A DNA stretch of 64,000 nucleotides, from assembly GCA_030734395.1 (NCBI GenBank), contig JAUZTG010000016.1, positions 868,001 to 932,000 of the forward strand, given 5' to 3'. The notes below the pieces were generated by a model. That model was given only the letters and a program-made list of their open reading frames with translations. It searched no databases and was not told where the DNA came from. The DNA comes from Sarocladium kiliense (Eukaryota > Ascomycota > Sordariomycetes > Hypocreales > Sarocladiaceae). This document shows, piece by piece, positions 11,327 through 21,861 of this stretch (within the stretch, counting starts at the first letter, position 1; each line of letters begins with the position of its first letter). The position numbers and the translations under genes were made by a program.

Positions 11327-11989
11327 CTAATTGCGCTGCAGTCCTTCCACATAGGCTTTTAGATCCTCTCCGTGTCGCGCATAACCGTCCTGCAACTGCT
11401 TCCTAACAGGAAGTAGAAGCAAAGTCCCGGGATCATTGTAGTATGTCTCGAAAGAGACATAACGCGTTGTGCCGTCACCCTGTTCGACCAAGATGGAAGG
11501 GTGTTCAGACCTTGAGAACTTGCCCCCAAGAGTATCGTCGTATCTCCAGGATGCCATGATGTAGCCGTCGTCTTCCGAATCATCCATCACCGTGACAATC
11601 TCGACACTGGTGGTGTTGATTATAGGGAAAATGTCCCTTGTTGTGAATGTCATCTCCAGACCAACGTACACGTCGTCAGGTGTCTTGCTGATGTGTGGTG
11701 GCAAATCGATGTCAATGACAAAGCTACTGAAGCTGGAGTAGGCCTGGAAATCCAAAAGTGCATTATATATCTCAATTGCTGGTGCCTGGAAGATAAGTTC
11801 AGTACAAACGGTGAAAAGGCCTCCGTCATAACCGTAAGTTGGCGTGGGAAGCGTGTCGGAGGACGATTGCGGACAGCGTACTGCAGCCCAATCAATCCCA
11901 GAATTGACTGGCATCGCCACTACGCTGAGGCAGAGAAAGCCTAGGAGTCTGAGAGCGAAGAACACAGTCATTTGCAAAAGGCTGTTCAT
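11327..11989 (-). CDS. Secreted SRPBCC (START/polyketide-cyclase-like) domain protein
   Basis: A single-exon frame of 220 residues. I start at the ATG at 11989 because it gives a clear signal peptide (MNSLLQMTVFFALRLLGFLC...). An in-frame ATG at 12079 would add 30 polar residues ahead of it. The mature part has the pattern of the helix-grip fold: a long-helix region near LIFQAPAIEIYNALLDF, alternating beta strands, a DTLGGKFSRSEHPSI segment, then a C-terminal amphipathic helix (LRKQ-type, here PVRKQLQDGYARHGEDLKAYVEGL). The fold binds hydrophobic ligands. The ligand and the role here are unknown. Confidence 0.72.
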   Translation of the reverse strand: MNSLLQMTVFFALRLLGFLCLSVVAMPVNSGIDWAAVRCPQSSSDTLPTPTYGYDGGLFTVCTELIFQAPAIEIYNALLDFQAYSSFSSFVIDIDLPPHISKTPDDVYVGLEMTFTTRDIFPIINTTSVEIVTVMDDSEDDGYIMASWRYDDTLGGKFSRSEHPSILVEQGDGTTRYVSFETYYNDPGTLLLLPVRKQLQDGYARHGEDLKAYVEGLQRN

Positions 11990-12633
11990 TAACGAGGTTT
12001 GAAGGGTTGGCTCTGTGTAATGACCAGCACAGCTACCTGCTCGGTGCTCACTGTAGTCTATATGTGTTCCAATTGACATAAAACCTCAAATCTCGCTCTG
12101 ACGTAGGTGTGCCTTAAAGCTCTGCGACGCAATATAATAACTACTACTTCGGGATCATTCAGCTCTTCCGTATGCCTCGCTTGGTCTTTCGCGAGGCTTT
12201 GCGCCAATGACTGGAGACCTAGATATGAGTATGCAGCTGCCGAGCTCTGCATCTAGAGGAGCTAAGCAGCTCAGCTGTCCCAAAAAAGTGAAAGTCAGAC
12301 CAGGATTGGACTTCACGGCTCGTCTAAGTGCGACCCTGCACGGCATGAGGTGGAAACGAGCCAATTGACAGCCGGCATTGCAATCAGCTGAAATTGCTTT
12401 GCCATCCTTCTGTACAACGGACAACAAGCCCTGGTGATGGGATGAGCTTGGCGAAAGACGGCTGAGGAATACGAATGCACTTGGTTCTGGTTCATTGACA
12501 TCTCCAAGTGCAATTGACCTTAGATGCGAATTTGGGTTGGAATCCAACAGATTGAAACTGTTTAGTGCACAAAAAATGATTATCGACAGCGCTCCTGATA
12601 CAGTAACAGTGAAATAACCTCACACGCGCAAGC
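11990..12633. other. Intergenic region
   Basis: No supportable gene. The open minus-strand frame at 12155-12547 has no domain and sits in what should be the upstream region of the SRPBCC-like gene and the downstream region of the small spliced gene. Confidence 0.5.
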
Positions 12634-12924
12634 TCACTTGCTCTCCCTAGGCTTCATACCGAAGTCTTCCCTCTTGTACATCCCCCACTTCCCTGAACCC
12701 ATTCCCCAGGCCTGTGATTACTGTCAATGTCCGCTGTTGCATAGGCACCCAAGGCGCATTCCCTCCCCCCTCTTTGGACTTACCCTACGGTCATCGAGCT
12801 TTGTGGTGCCCATTCCCCAATCCTCACCGTACCATTTCGCGTATTTGTTGGATGACTTTTTTGTTTTCTCGTTCTCATTATTTGAACTGGCGTTGGAGCT
12901 CTTGAGAGAATTGGTGAAACCCAT
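12634..12924 (-). CDS. Small spliced Trp/Gly/Met-rich protein, 72 residues, unknown function
   Basis: I propose exons 12924-12784 and 12711-12634 with a 72-nt intron (GTAAGT donor, CACAG acceptor), which joins in phase 0 after codon 47. The first ATG in the frame is 12924. The N-terminal 28 residues are Ser/Asn/Lys-rich and probably disordered. The rest repeats a short aromatic pattern: KWYGEDWGMG, then AWGMGSGKWGMYKREDFGMK. The same unusual composition continues across the intron, although both reading frames beyond the donor close quickly, which is strong evidence that the splice is real. There are no cysteines and no membrane segment. I do not recognise the family and assign no function. 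Confidence 0.68.
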
Positions 12925-14047
12925 GGCGTGCGTTGTTGAAATTGTATGTGCGGGTGGCGTAGATGATGGAAGTGTGTAAGTCGGAGTGGGTGTTTGGCAG
13001 GCTAGCAGTTTAAACTTGTGTTGATTCAGGATGTTTTGAATAAAATCAAAGATGATCAAAGATGATCACGACTGCTTATCAAGAACTATTTAATGGTTCT
13101 AGCATTCTGCCTCATATGACCCTTAAACCGCTGCCACTTAGGGTCCTGAGATGCGGCGCAGGCCTGACATCACATCACGTCAGTTGCGCGCGACCAACAG
13201 CCTGTCGATCAACCGCCCCCTCGCCACCATCGGTGCTGTTTGGCCCGATTAGGCATATGTTTGTCTTGGTATTCGGATCTGCTTCCTGTCTGCCATCACG
13301 CTAAGCGGGAGAGCGACGATACTTGTCCCAAATCTGCGTGCACCTCACGTGCTTTTGATCTGGGGCTGTATCGACTGTGCCTTGTCGTCCTGCGGCGCAG
13401 CTAGATTGGAGATAGGGATAAGGCAGTTCCCCAACACGGAAACACTAAAAGCATCGTGGTTGCCACTCAATCAGGCACGGATGGATTGCTGGCAGTACAT
13501 TGCTTTTCGGCGCCCGTGGAATGACGGCCTGGGTTTGCAACCTTTCTGACATCTGCTACCAGTTGTGACGTGCTCACATGAGAACCTGATAATGCGAGAA
13601 AATTTTAACAGCAGATTCTGGGCTTAGATGCATTCGCCGCCTAGAAATCATACTTGGAGAGTCGCTGGAGGAATGTCATAAGTCGAAACGAACAGATAAC
13701 CACGATTTGGCGTCGATGTACTGCGTGCGTCCTCGCCACGGAAAAGGTGCAATAAGCCGGCCAGCGTTTCTTCGATTACCCCGTCAACGAGGTCTCTGCA
13801 CACATCTATCACAACTATTATTTAATGTGAAGACAAGCAAGACAATAACACATAATACATGCTAAAGCCGTGCTGACCATGTAGCTCCAACTAGAATGCA
13901 GGGCTGTGACCTAGCAATGCATGACCTTGGCTCCAGCATGTGCCATTCAGCAGATGTGAATCTCCTGACTCAGACGTACCAAGGGCGCACTGTATTCGAT
14001 GTCTCGACGGAATTGCACCCGAACGATCGAAGAGCACAAATGTACGC
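12925..14047. other. Intergenic region
   Basis: No gene is seen in 1.1 kb. It holds the promoter of the small spliced gene and the 3' flank of the SDR gene. Short open frames (for example 13062-13304) have no domain. Confidence 0.5.
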
Positions 14048-15168
14048 CTAGAGTTTGGCGGCCATTGGGTTATGTGGCTCCAGTTCGGTCAGTGAAGCAG
14101 CAGACTTATCCTGAATGCGAACCCTCATCCATTCCGGAAGTATTCGCATGACACCCGGCGGAAACGCCCACTTTGACAGCACCACATTCTGAGCCTTTCC
14201 GCTATAAAGAATATCGGTGATCTGCGCAGCGACGTATGAGGGCTTCATCCCAGATCCAACCATGCCGGGTATGGGTTTGAAGCCCTTGAACATTTCGGTT
14301 TTGACAAGGCTGGGAGAGACACAGGATATACGGACGGCCGGTGACTTGTAGACGTGTTTGATCTCGCTGTGCAAGCCTTCGTAGATGGAGATGGCAGCGG
14401 CCTTACTTGCGCAGTAGTCGATGGATCGGGCAGTGGTGAGGAAGCCAGTCGCCGAAGCGACGAGAAGTAAATGCCCGTGATTGCGCTCGACCAGGGACGG
14501 TAAGAATGTCTTCACCGTCCAGAGAAGACCGAGAGTGTTCACCCCGAAAGTACTGTTCATGTTTATGTGAGACTCTTGTCGTGATATGACCGAGACAGAA
14601 GACACACTCACAGCTCGACATCCCGCTCCGACTCATCCAGCAACGCTTTGCCTCTGCATATTCCCGCGTTTGCGACTATGATGGTCGGCTCTCCAACGTC
14701 GCTGCATCGTGTCAATCGCTGAAGCGCGGGATGCGATCAATGAACTTACTGTCTAACCCGCATGGCAACATCCTTCACGGCCTCCGGTTTCGTGATATCA
14801 CACGCATAGAAGTGAACATTAGGTACTTGGACGAGTTAGTAATCATTCATGGCCTCGCCCAGGTTTTACTTACAAGCGTCATAAGTAAGCTCCATCACAT
14901 CCAACACAATCACTGTCGTTCCGCGTTCTGCTAAATTCTGGACGATCTCGCCGCCGATGCCACCTGCACCTCCCGTAACAACCACAATTTCTTTGTCCCA
15001 ATCAAAATCTGCCGGTGTGCCGTGGTTGAGGGCATCTGCACTCAGATACCGGTTGATCCATGAGCCTGAACTGAAGGCGACCGCACCGAGAAGTACACTG
15101 TACCTCAGTTGCTGCTGGCTGACGTGATTAAGTGCCTGGTTGGCGACAGAGTTCAGAAACCGATCCAT
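14048..15168 (-). CDS. Short-chain dehydrogenase/reductase, membrane-associated type (RDH10/DHRS-like)
   Basis: Four exons on the minus strand: 15168-14874, 14825-14750, 14701-14612 and 14552-14048, giving 321 residues. Three 48-59 nt introns keep phase. The first ATG in the frame is 15168. An N-terminal hydrophobic stretch (YSVLLGAVAFSSGSW) may anchor it to the ER or lipid droplets. The Rossmann motif is TGGAGGIGGEI, followed by NAGI. The catalytic pair is Y200 and K204 (YCASK) with the Ser in LLVASATG. Members reduce or oxidise retinol-like or lipid alcohols with NAD(P). It shares a 291-bp promoter with the divergent DUF4334 gene. Confidence 0.9.
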
Positions 15169-15459
15169 TGTCACATAACGTCGTTCTGTACCGAGAGGAT
15201 CTTGAATTGAATTACTCACAGTCTCTCAGCGTCCGGCTCTAATAATTATTTAAAAGGCACCCGTCAAGCACTGGCCGAGGCTGGATGCCCCAGATTGCGG
15301 GGAAGCATCGAACATGTGGACCCCCGCCTGTGAGGCCGATGAGCTGGACGATTCTGGTAACTAATTCGCAGCACTAATAAAACCAGTCATGAGCCCCCTT
15401 TGGACGCTTTGCTCGTTCCCAAAGACAATATTGGAGTAATTATCTTGTCGCAGACGAAC
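15169..15459. promoter_or_regulatory. Shared divergent promoter between the SDR and DUF4334 genes
   Basis: The two start codons point away from each other across 291 bp. An AT-rich patch (taataattatttaaaag) near 15240 is the best TATA candidate for the SDR side. Co-regulation is inferred from layout only. Confidence 0.45.
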
Positions 15460-16028
15460 ATGTCTAAAAGGTATGGGAGATGCAGGCGTTTAGGAGCAGT
15501 CGCTAAGCGTTTCCAGTTCACAAGAACGCCTTCAGGCGCTGATCCAACAAGGCGGACGCGTGGAGGAGGGCTCAGTCGCTGCAATCTTCGACGAGTTGCC
15601 ACCGGTCAATCCTGAGTCCTTGATTGGGGAGTGGCAAGGGGGCAGTTTCGATACCGGACATCCGTCTCATGAATTATTGACCAAGTTCAATTGGGCTGGC
15701 AAGACTTTCCGAAGCCTTGACGATGTTGATCCAGTAGTCCTTCATAAGGACGGCGAAAGAGTGCCGAGGAAAGGCGTTGGCGGTGCAAGGGTGAGATCAC
15801 AACAGTCTCCATGTATTCTGGGCGTGTAAGCTGATCTACAGGACCCAGGTTAGAGAGGTGAAATTCCGGGGCGTGGTATCAGCTGCTATGGTATACGACA
15901 AACTACCGATTATTGACAGTTTTCGCTTTGTCTCGGAGAACATGGTTCTCGGAGCGATGGATAGTAAGTACGACGGCGACGACGGAACATATTACTTTTA
16001 TTTGAAGAGACTTCGGTCTAAGTTGTAA
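15460..16028 (+). CDS. DUF4334 / GXWXG-motif protein
   Basis: Three exons: 15460-15470, 15517-15790 and 15849-16028, giving 154 residues. Exon 1 is 11 nt (Met-Ser-Lys plus a split Ser). An in-frame stop at 15491 without a following early ATG makes this mini-exon necessary. The 46-nt intron has a GCTAAG branch and CCAG acceptor. The N-terminal GXWXG motif reads G41-E-W43-Q-G45-G-S-F48. The C-terminal half (VREVKFRGVVSAAMVYDKLP, then DGTYYFYLKR) is typical DUF4334. The family is small, soluble and lipocalin-like in its predicted strands. Its role is not established. Confidence 0.88.
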
Positions 16029-17404
16029 GGAAGTTAAGTGTGTACAATAAAGATGACTGTGACTTGCTGTTTCCAATGCACAAGCATTTGCGAACATGAA
16101 GGAAGAAATAGCAGTTTCCAGCGTCAGGCGGCAAGCCTGAGCTCTATGTCGCGGCCGGATGTAAAAGGAGTCGTAGAAAGAAGACTACTATACATATAAC
16201 GGGCTGAAACAAGCAACAATTTCTCGCGTGATAATGCAAAAGAGGACGCGATACTTTCGCAATCCGAAATAATGACGATGGATCAGCATAATTTATGCAA
16301 TGTCCAGCACTGCGTAACTCGACACGGAGTGTCTGCTGTGGCAGATAGAGCATTCTAACAGCGCGCATGGCATGACGGAAATGCGAAGTTAGGAGAGAAC
16401 ATTCACGAGCCTATCAAGTACGAGTCCATCCGTGCGCCAAATAGGAGTCTCAGGTTCACTGATTCCAAGTCCGCACATGCGCATCTCCTGCGAAGCCCGG
16501 ACTGTTGCTGGTGTAATGCCCTTGATTGACAATTAGCAGAGTTCCAGGTTGAACAAATCATGAAGTATAATGGACCTGAATAGCCATATGGTAGTTTCTT
16601 GGACCATGGTCTTTGGTCTATTCACAAAAGACCTGACCGCAAATACAGTACCATTGTGAAGGGAGCTTTTAAGCCTGCGAAGAGGCGACCCGACGATCCC
16701 ACAGAAGCAGGGACCACCATGTCGGTGTTAGTGATTGGTGTTTCGGCGCCAGTAGGGGAATCGGATTTATGGAGATTCTCATCCCAAATCCGAACGTGGC
16801 TCCCAGGCATTGAGGCCAACGATACATCCACTCACCGCGCGCCGAAGGTCGGAAGTTGTCGATAGTGTAGTCAAGACTCCGGAGATCTAGCTATTCTCCT
16901 ATTGCGTAGTTTCTTGCTTTGATGGCCGGGCGGATCTAATTGTCCAGGCACTACGGGGTACAGCTACATGTAGATCGTACGTGGATATGTTTTTTTTTTT
17001 TAGGCTCAATCCTGGGAAGGGCCCAAAGAATATTCCTCTGCTTTAGACTAATGCGGACCTTGACGAAGAGACAGGTTCCCGAGCGGCGAGAGGCAGCGAG
17101 GATACTCCACCTAGAACGAAAATACAGAGCCAATCTTGAGCTGAACATGCATCAGGGCTGACCACAGTTCTTGGCTCGCGCATCCATAGTCTCTCTTTTA
17201 GGTCTTATGTTTCTATGTCGCGAATGACAGCTCACGGGTTCCGACCCGCGCCGCATTAGAGCCTCCAACAGCAGGGGTTTGAAACGCAAGGATCAGCCCA
17301 GGATTTTGTCAGCGAGATCCTTCAAATTCAAGGGCTCGTGGAACTTGGCCGACCTCGAACTTTTACTCCTTTTGCTGTCTCTTTCTGGAGCAACAAAGAC
17401 TGTC
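16029..17404. other. Intergenic region with a poly-T run
   Basis: No gene is seen in 1.4 kb. A run of 12 T lies near 16990-17001. The last part is the leader of the first DUF3176 gene. Confidence 0.5.
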
Positions 17405-19629
17405 ATGGCCTACCCATTTGATAAGGAGGCGCGTAGCCCCGAATCAACGGACGTGGTGTCACCTCTGGGACATGCAGAGTCCTTTCGAATTCCGAGAAAG
17501 AGTGTTGGCGCTTCAAAGACGGACTCTTTCACTAAGGAATGGCCCATTAAGGGGGACGAGAATGGAGTTTCTCCACCAGAATCACCAGGTACGAGTAATG
17601 GCCACTCCTCGGCAGCGTTGCAGCCACCTTCAGCTCTCAAATGAAGCTTTACTTACACAAGACCTATAGGCCGCGGAAAATACGAGCCTCTTCACCATGA
17701 TGGACCACAACAAGGTATCACTCCCTCTTCGCGACACTCATTCGCTTCGCGCGTGTCCCACACGATCCGCTGGTGGCGGTTCGAGATCTTCGCATGCTTC
17801 GTCACTGCAGCTTGTCTTGCTGGTCAAGCAGTGGCACTGGCATACGTGGATGGCAAGCCACAGGATGCTTGGGGCAACGATGTGTTAACTCTCAACGGTT
17901 TCATCGCCATCTTGTCGACTCTCCATCGTATGTCCTTGACGGTTGTGATGGGTGCTGCAATTGCGCAGACGGGTTGGATCCGGTTTGCAGGAAGTAATCG
18001 TGAGCGGCCTTCTTACCCTTTGGCGGACTTTGTGACCTTGAGGGATACGGCGAATGGGAGCATTCAGGGGTCGCTGAAGGTTCTTTGGCGATTCAAGGGC
18101 CGGTGAGTTTTTTCCACTGTCCCTACAGGAATAGCCTGGCTGACGATTCGCGTGATGGTTGGTTGTTTTAGACACATTGCTTGTCTAGGCGGCCTTTTGG
18201 TGATTCTGTGTCTCGGAATCGACGCATTCTACCAGCAACTCATCGACTTACGAGTTGATCTAGTACCAGACACGTCTTCAGAAGCGCCGGTGCTGAATGT
18301 TGATCGCGCCCACTGGGTCGACTCCGTCCACGGGGTTCAGCAATGCTTGTGAGTGCTTCCACATGTCGACTTCAGATTTGCTGCAGCCGGAGATACGAAG
18401 GTGGCAAGTCTCTAATCAGGATTCCAGGGATGCCTTCAAGAGCAACCAAACTGGCCATGTACAGTGGGTTCATTGCTCCGACTGTGGATGTGCCCTCTGC
18501 AGTGTGTCCCACTGGCAACTGTACTTGGCCTATCGTCCCGACCATCGGCGTATGCGGCGCATGCGTTAACATGACGGATGAGATCCGCATTGTGAACCAG
18601 ACTGCACCCAAATGCGTTGTGACGACACGCAGCGGCCTGGAGCTCACGGGCAATTGTCAGATTCCTGACTACGGAACTGTTTTCACTCTGGGCCCGGGTT
18701 CTAATCGCGTCTTCTCCGAGAACTCGTCCCCGGCCGTCATCAAACGCAAAGGAAAGCCGGACCTTCCCGTCCCTTCGGCCGATGCGAATAACGTCATTAC
18801 GCAATTCGGCGCCGTGGGTGTTCCATCTCCCAAACTACCAGCAGGGCTGCTCAATGAGTCAATCGCTGCAGAGTGTGCCATGTGGTATTGCTTGCAAGCC
18901 CACAACGTCAGTGTCAGAGCAGGCAAAATCTCAGATGAGGTCGTGGAGATTTGGAGCAAAGCTTCAATAAAGGAGCAGTTTGGCGATGGCAGTGGTCAAA
19001 ATGTCACTTTCAACGACATCCCCAAGTCCTTCAACACGGAAGGCGACGTCGCGTACGGTCTTGGACCGTTCCAAATGTATGCGATGAGAGAGTATACGAA
19101 CGAGACAATCATCGGCAACGTTTCAGCGGATGGTACTGCAGGCGTTGTGGCGCCATCGACAGACTTTGTCGAGGGCCTACACAGTAGCTTCCATGACATC
19201 GATAACTGGATGGATCGTCTCACCCTAAGCATGACCAACGAGATACGTATCAACCAAGGCCGCGATGAGAAGACCCGTCAAGAGCCGGAGGAGCGGTACG
19301 CCAGCACCGTTTTCATCAACCAGGTCACTACCGTGGTGCGTTGGGAGTGGATTACTTTCCCAGCGGCCATCACATTCCTCGCTATCGTGTACATGATTGT
19401 GGAAATAGTCAGGACAGAGTACAGTGGAGCTGAAGCGTGGAAGCAGGACGAGTTCATGCCACTTTGTCTGACAATGGACGACAACGAGGTTCTAAAGGAG
19501 ATAAGAATGGGACAGCAAGAGCCTGAAGGACTCAAGAAGCGCATAGGCAGAGTCCGTGTTGGACTTCAGCGTCGAGATGGAAATGGCGATCGAGGCCCTC
19601 TTGGGCTAGCAAGAGTTGACGGGGAGTAG
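17405..19629 (+). CDS. DUF3176 domain membrane protein (copy 1)
   Basis: Four exons: 17405-17588, 17670-18102, 18172-18348 and 18420-19629, giving 667 residues. The first ATG in the frame is 17405. After a polar N-terminus (about 100 residues) comes the DUF3176 domain: RWWRFEIFACFVTAAC, WGNDVLTLNGFIAILSTLHR, GWIRFAGSNRERPSYPLADF, then a third membrane segment (ACLGGLLVILCLGIDAFYQQ). A large extracytosolic part follows with Cys pairs (CPTGNCTW, CGACVNM) and N-glycosylation sequons. A final membrane helix (ITFLAIVYMIVEI) precedes a charged cytosolic tail. The family is fungal, of unknown function. A paralogue lies at 24862-27131. Confidence 0.87.
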
Positions 19630-19974
19630 CTACATCATTTCCCATGTTGAAGCGCCTCTTCCTACCCAGGTTTCCATCAAAAATTGTAGAATTGAACACT
19701 GAAAATAGACATGTTCCATGAAAATAGCATACCCTTTGCGACCCAATTGTGCCAAAGAAGCTGTCTAAATGATAACTGTTGAGGTCTCTGTCCCTACAAA
19801 AGAGCCCTTCGACTTCACATAGAGGCTGAAACTCTACGTGTCCATGCTGAACTTATTGGATGATGGAGACCTCCACATTCCTAGCCCTATCATGGATTCA
19901 TTACGATGGCTTTAATGATGGTGTTTTTTATTCACCTTGAACACTGGTTTCTGCTTATGATGCTGTTATGCGCT
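19630..19974. other. Convergent intergenic region
   Basis: The 3' flanks of the DUF3176 and phosphatase genes meet here. I see only AT-rich sequence suited to 3' end formation. Confidence 0.5.
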
Positions 19975-21051
19975 TTATAGGATCTGCTCTGGCTTCACGA
20001 AGACCCAGTTCTTATCCGCTGTCACCTCGAGCCCAAGCTTTTCCTGCGCCTCGGTGTTGTCCTTGATCATCTCGTTGATCTGATCAAAGTACTTCTCACT
20101 GCGGTTCACCCAAACTCTTACGCCGCCCTTTGACACATCCACGTCATGGAAAAGCATGTATCCATCACTGTCTGGAGTATCACCACCAACAAGCACCGGC
20201 TTCTTCCACTGGTCGATGTAGGTCATTATGGCTGCGTGCTTGCCTGCCATCCATGTCGCCGGAGTCCACAGGTAGGACGTCAACCAGAGATCCAGGTTGG
20301 CCTGCTCGTCGTAGTCGCCGTCTTCGATTTGCTTGCGCGCGGTCGTGGGCGTCGAAGGCGATGACTTGTTCGCGAGGAGCATTGTCACACCGATCACGTT
20401 CTCGGCTGGAACATTGTATCCATACTTGGGATCGGAGGCAACCATGCGCACAAGCTCTTCCAGCGCAGCAGTCATCACGTACACTTCAATGCCGTGGTCC
20501 ATCAGTCGGTTGAAGAGCTCCTGTTGACCACGGTACAGTTGCGGGCGCGACACTTCGATATCAACGATCTCGTCGCCATCATAGTACGTGCTGGCAATGG
20601 TGCCGTTGTAGACCATGAGCTCGTCGACATATCCCTTGAGTGTCCTCAGCGTGAAGCCGGAGAACACTTGCGCAACCCAGGCATAGCACACCACATCGTC
20701 AATCTCACAGAGGCGGTAGTAGTAGCTGAAGAGCGTCTCCTTGTATGATTCGCTGTCCTTGAACGGGATGAGTTTCAGCGAAGGGTCGAGATGGTCGCGT
20801 GTCAGAATATCGCGGCTCTCCAGATAAGGGAGCAATGATTCCTCAAGATCGAAGCGATAGGCGGTATTATCCATGTCGAAGACGGCGTAGGCACCTGAGT
20901 GCGCATTGGCACGGATCATGGCATTGAGCGACTCAGCAGCCTCAGCGGGCCAGTGACGAAGCGGCGTGCAGCCGGAGGATGGAGCTCCATGGCTGTACGG
21001 AACGATCGCAGTAAGAGCAGCGATGAAGCTCGGAAGGCTGAAGGCACGCAT
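19975..21051 (-). CDS. Secreted HAD-superfamily phosphatase, phosphorylcholine-phosphatase-like
   Basis: A single exon of 358 residues; the first ATG is 21051. Residues 1-22 (MRAFSLPSFIAALTAIVPYS...) form a signal peptide. HAD motif I is D59-M-D61-N-T with the following YRFDLEESLLPYLE stretch, which resembles bacterial phosphorylcholine phosphatases. Motif II is the Thr in VYVMTAALEE, and motif III/IV lies in KKPVLVGGDTPDSDGYM. Two Asp of motif I give nucleophile and acid/base. Likely extracellular or vacuolar hydrolysis of a small phosphomonoester; phosphorylcholine is a guess by resemblance. The gene lacks introns and has bacterial-type relatives, so transfer is possible but unproven. Confidence 0.82.
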   Translation of the reverse strand: MRAFSLPSFIAALTAIVPYSHGAPSSGCTPLRHWPAEAAESLNAMIRANAHSGAYAVFDMDNTAYRFDLEESLLPYLESRDILTRDHLDPSLKLIPFKDSESYKETLFSYYYRLCEIDDVVCYAWVAQVFSGFTLRTLKGYVDELMVYNGTIASTYYDGDEIVDIEVSRPQLYRGQQELFNRLMDHGIEVYVMTAALEELVRMVASDPKYGYNVPAENVIGVTMLLANKSSPSTPTTARKQIEDGDYDEQANLDLWLTSYLWTPATWMAGKHAAIMTYIDQWKKPVLVGGDTPDSDGYMLFHDVDVSKGGVRVWVNRSEKYFDQINEMIKDNTEAQEKLGLEVTADKNWVFVKPEQIL

Positions 21052-21861
21052 GACGAAGAGGAACAATCCACACTTTGTGTATCACTGTTTAGGTGCCTTC
21101 ACAGGATCAATTAAGCACGATGGCCAAGCTGGGGCTTCACAGTACACCGACGCAGCAAGTTGCAAAAGGCAGGGAACGAGGATACAGGGACGATGAGTAT
21201 CGGGAGGCATGACTTGCATACTTATGCGAGAAGCCTCGGGGTTGCCGAGCCGCCAAATGCTACTTATCAAGTCATGAAAACTCAATTCCGTAAACATCGA
21301 GGTGGAGAGGCACAGGGATGCGATTGTCAAGGCTCGGCGTACGTCGACGTCACTCTCCAGAGCTCTTTTCGACAAGGGACAGCACGCGACAGTTCGCCTA
21401 CTGCGGTATAGCTTCACAGGAGCCGAGCAGGCAGATAGGCCGGCGGCAGGGAACAGTGCTGCAATGACTCGTTAGCGCGGGTGCAGGCTGGATAGCCACT
21501 CAGAGATGGGGGATTGCTGAATGTCGTTCCTCGCTATAACTAGAGTTATCGTTGCTAAGGTTTACGCTGTATGTTGATCGGCATCGAACTGCCTCCATTG
21601 CGCCAAGGCGCATTTCCATTCAGAACTTTCGCTGGCCCACTGCCCAATGTATGTAATGCCTCATGTTGCGAGCAGCTCCCTGCTGCGCAAATTAATACGG
21701 GAAGAAGCCCCAGTATCCAGGTCTTATCTTTCTCTCTGGCGGTTGTTTCTCGTCAACTGCAATTGGGCGTATTCAACAACTGATTACTTAGAGGACATGT
21801 ATTGAATTGAGTCGCAGCCAAAGACACTATCGCCAGACTTAAGTTGTCTACAGACAGACCA
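21052..21861. other. Intergenic region upstream of the phosphatase gene
   Basis: No gene is seen in 0.8 kb between two minus-strand genes. It should hold the phosphatase promoter. Confidence 0.5.

Noticed and set aside
15842..15848. Acceptor CTACAG at 15841 for the last DUF4334 intron
   Set aside because: It leads to an immediate in-frame stop; the CCCAG acceptor 7 nt later restores the family sequence VREVKFRGVV.
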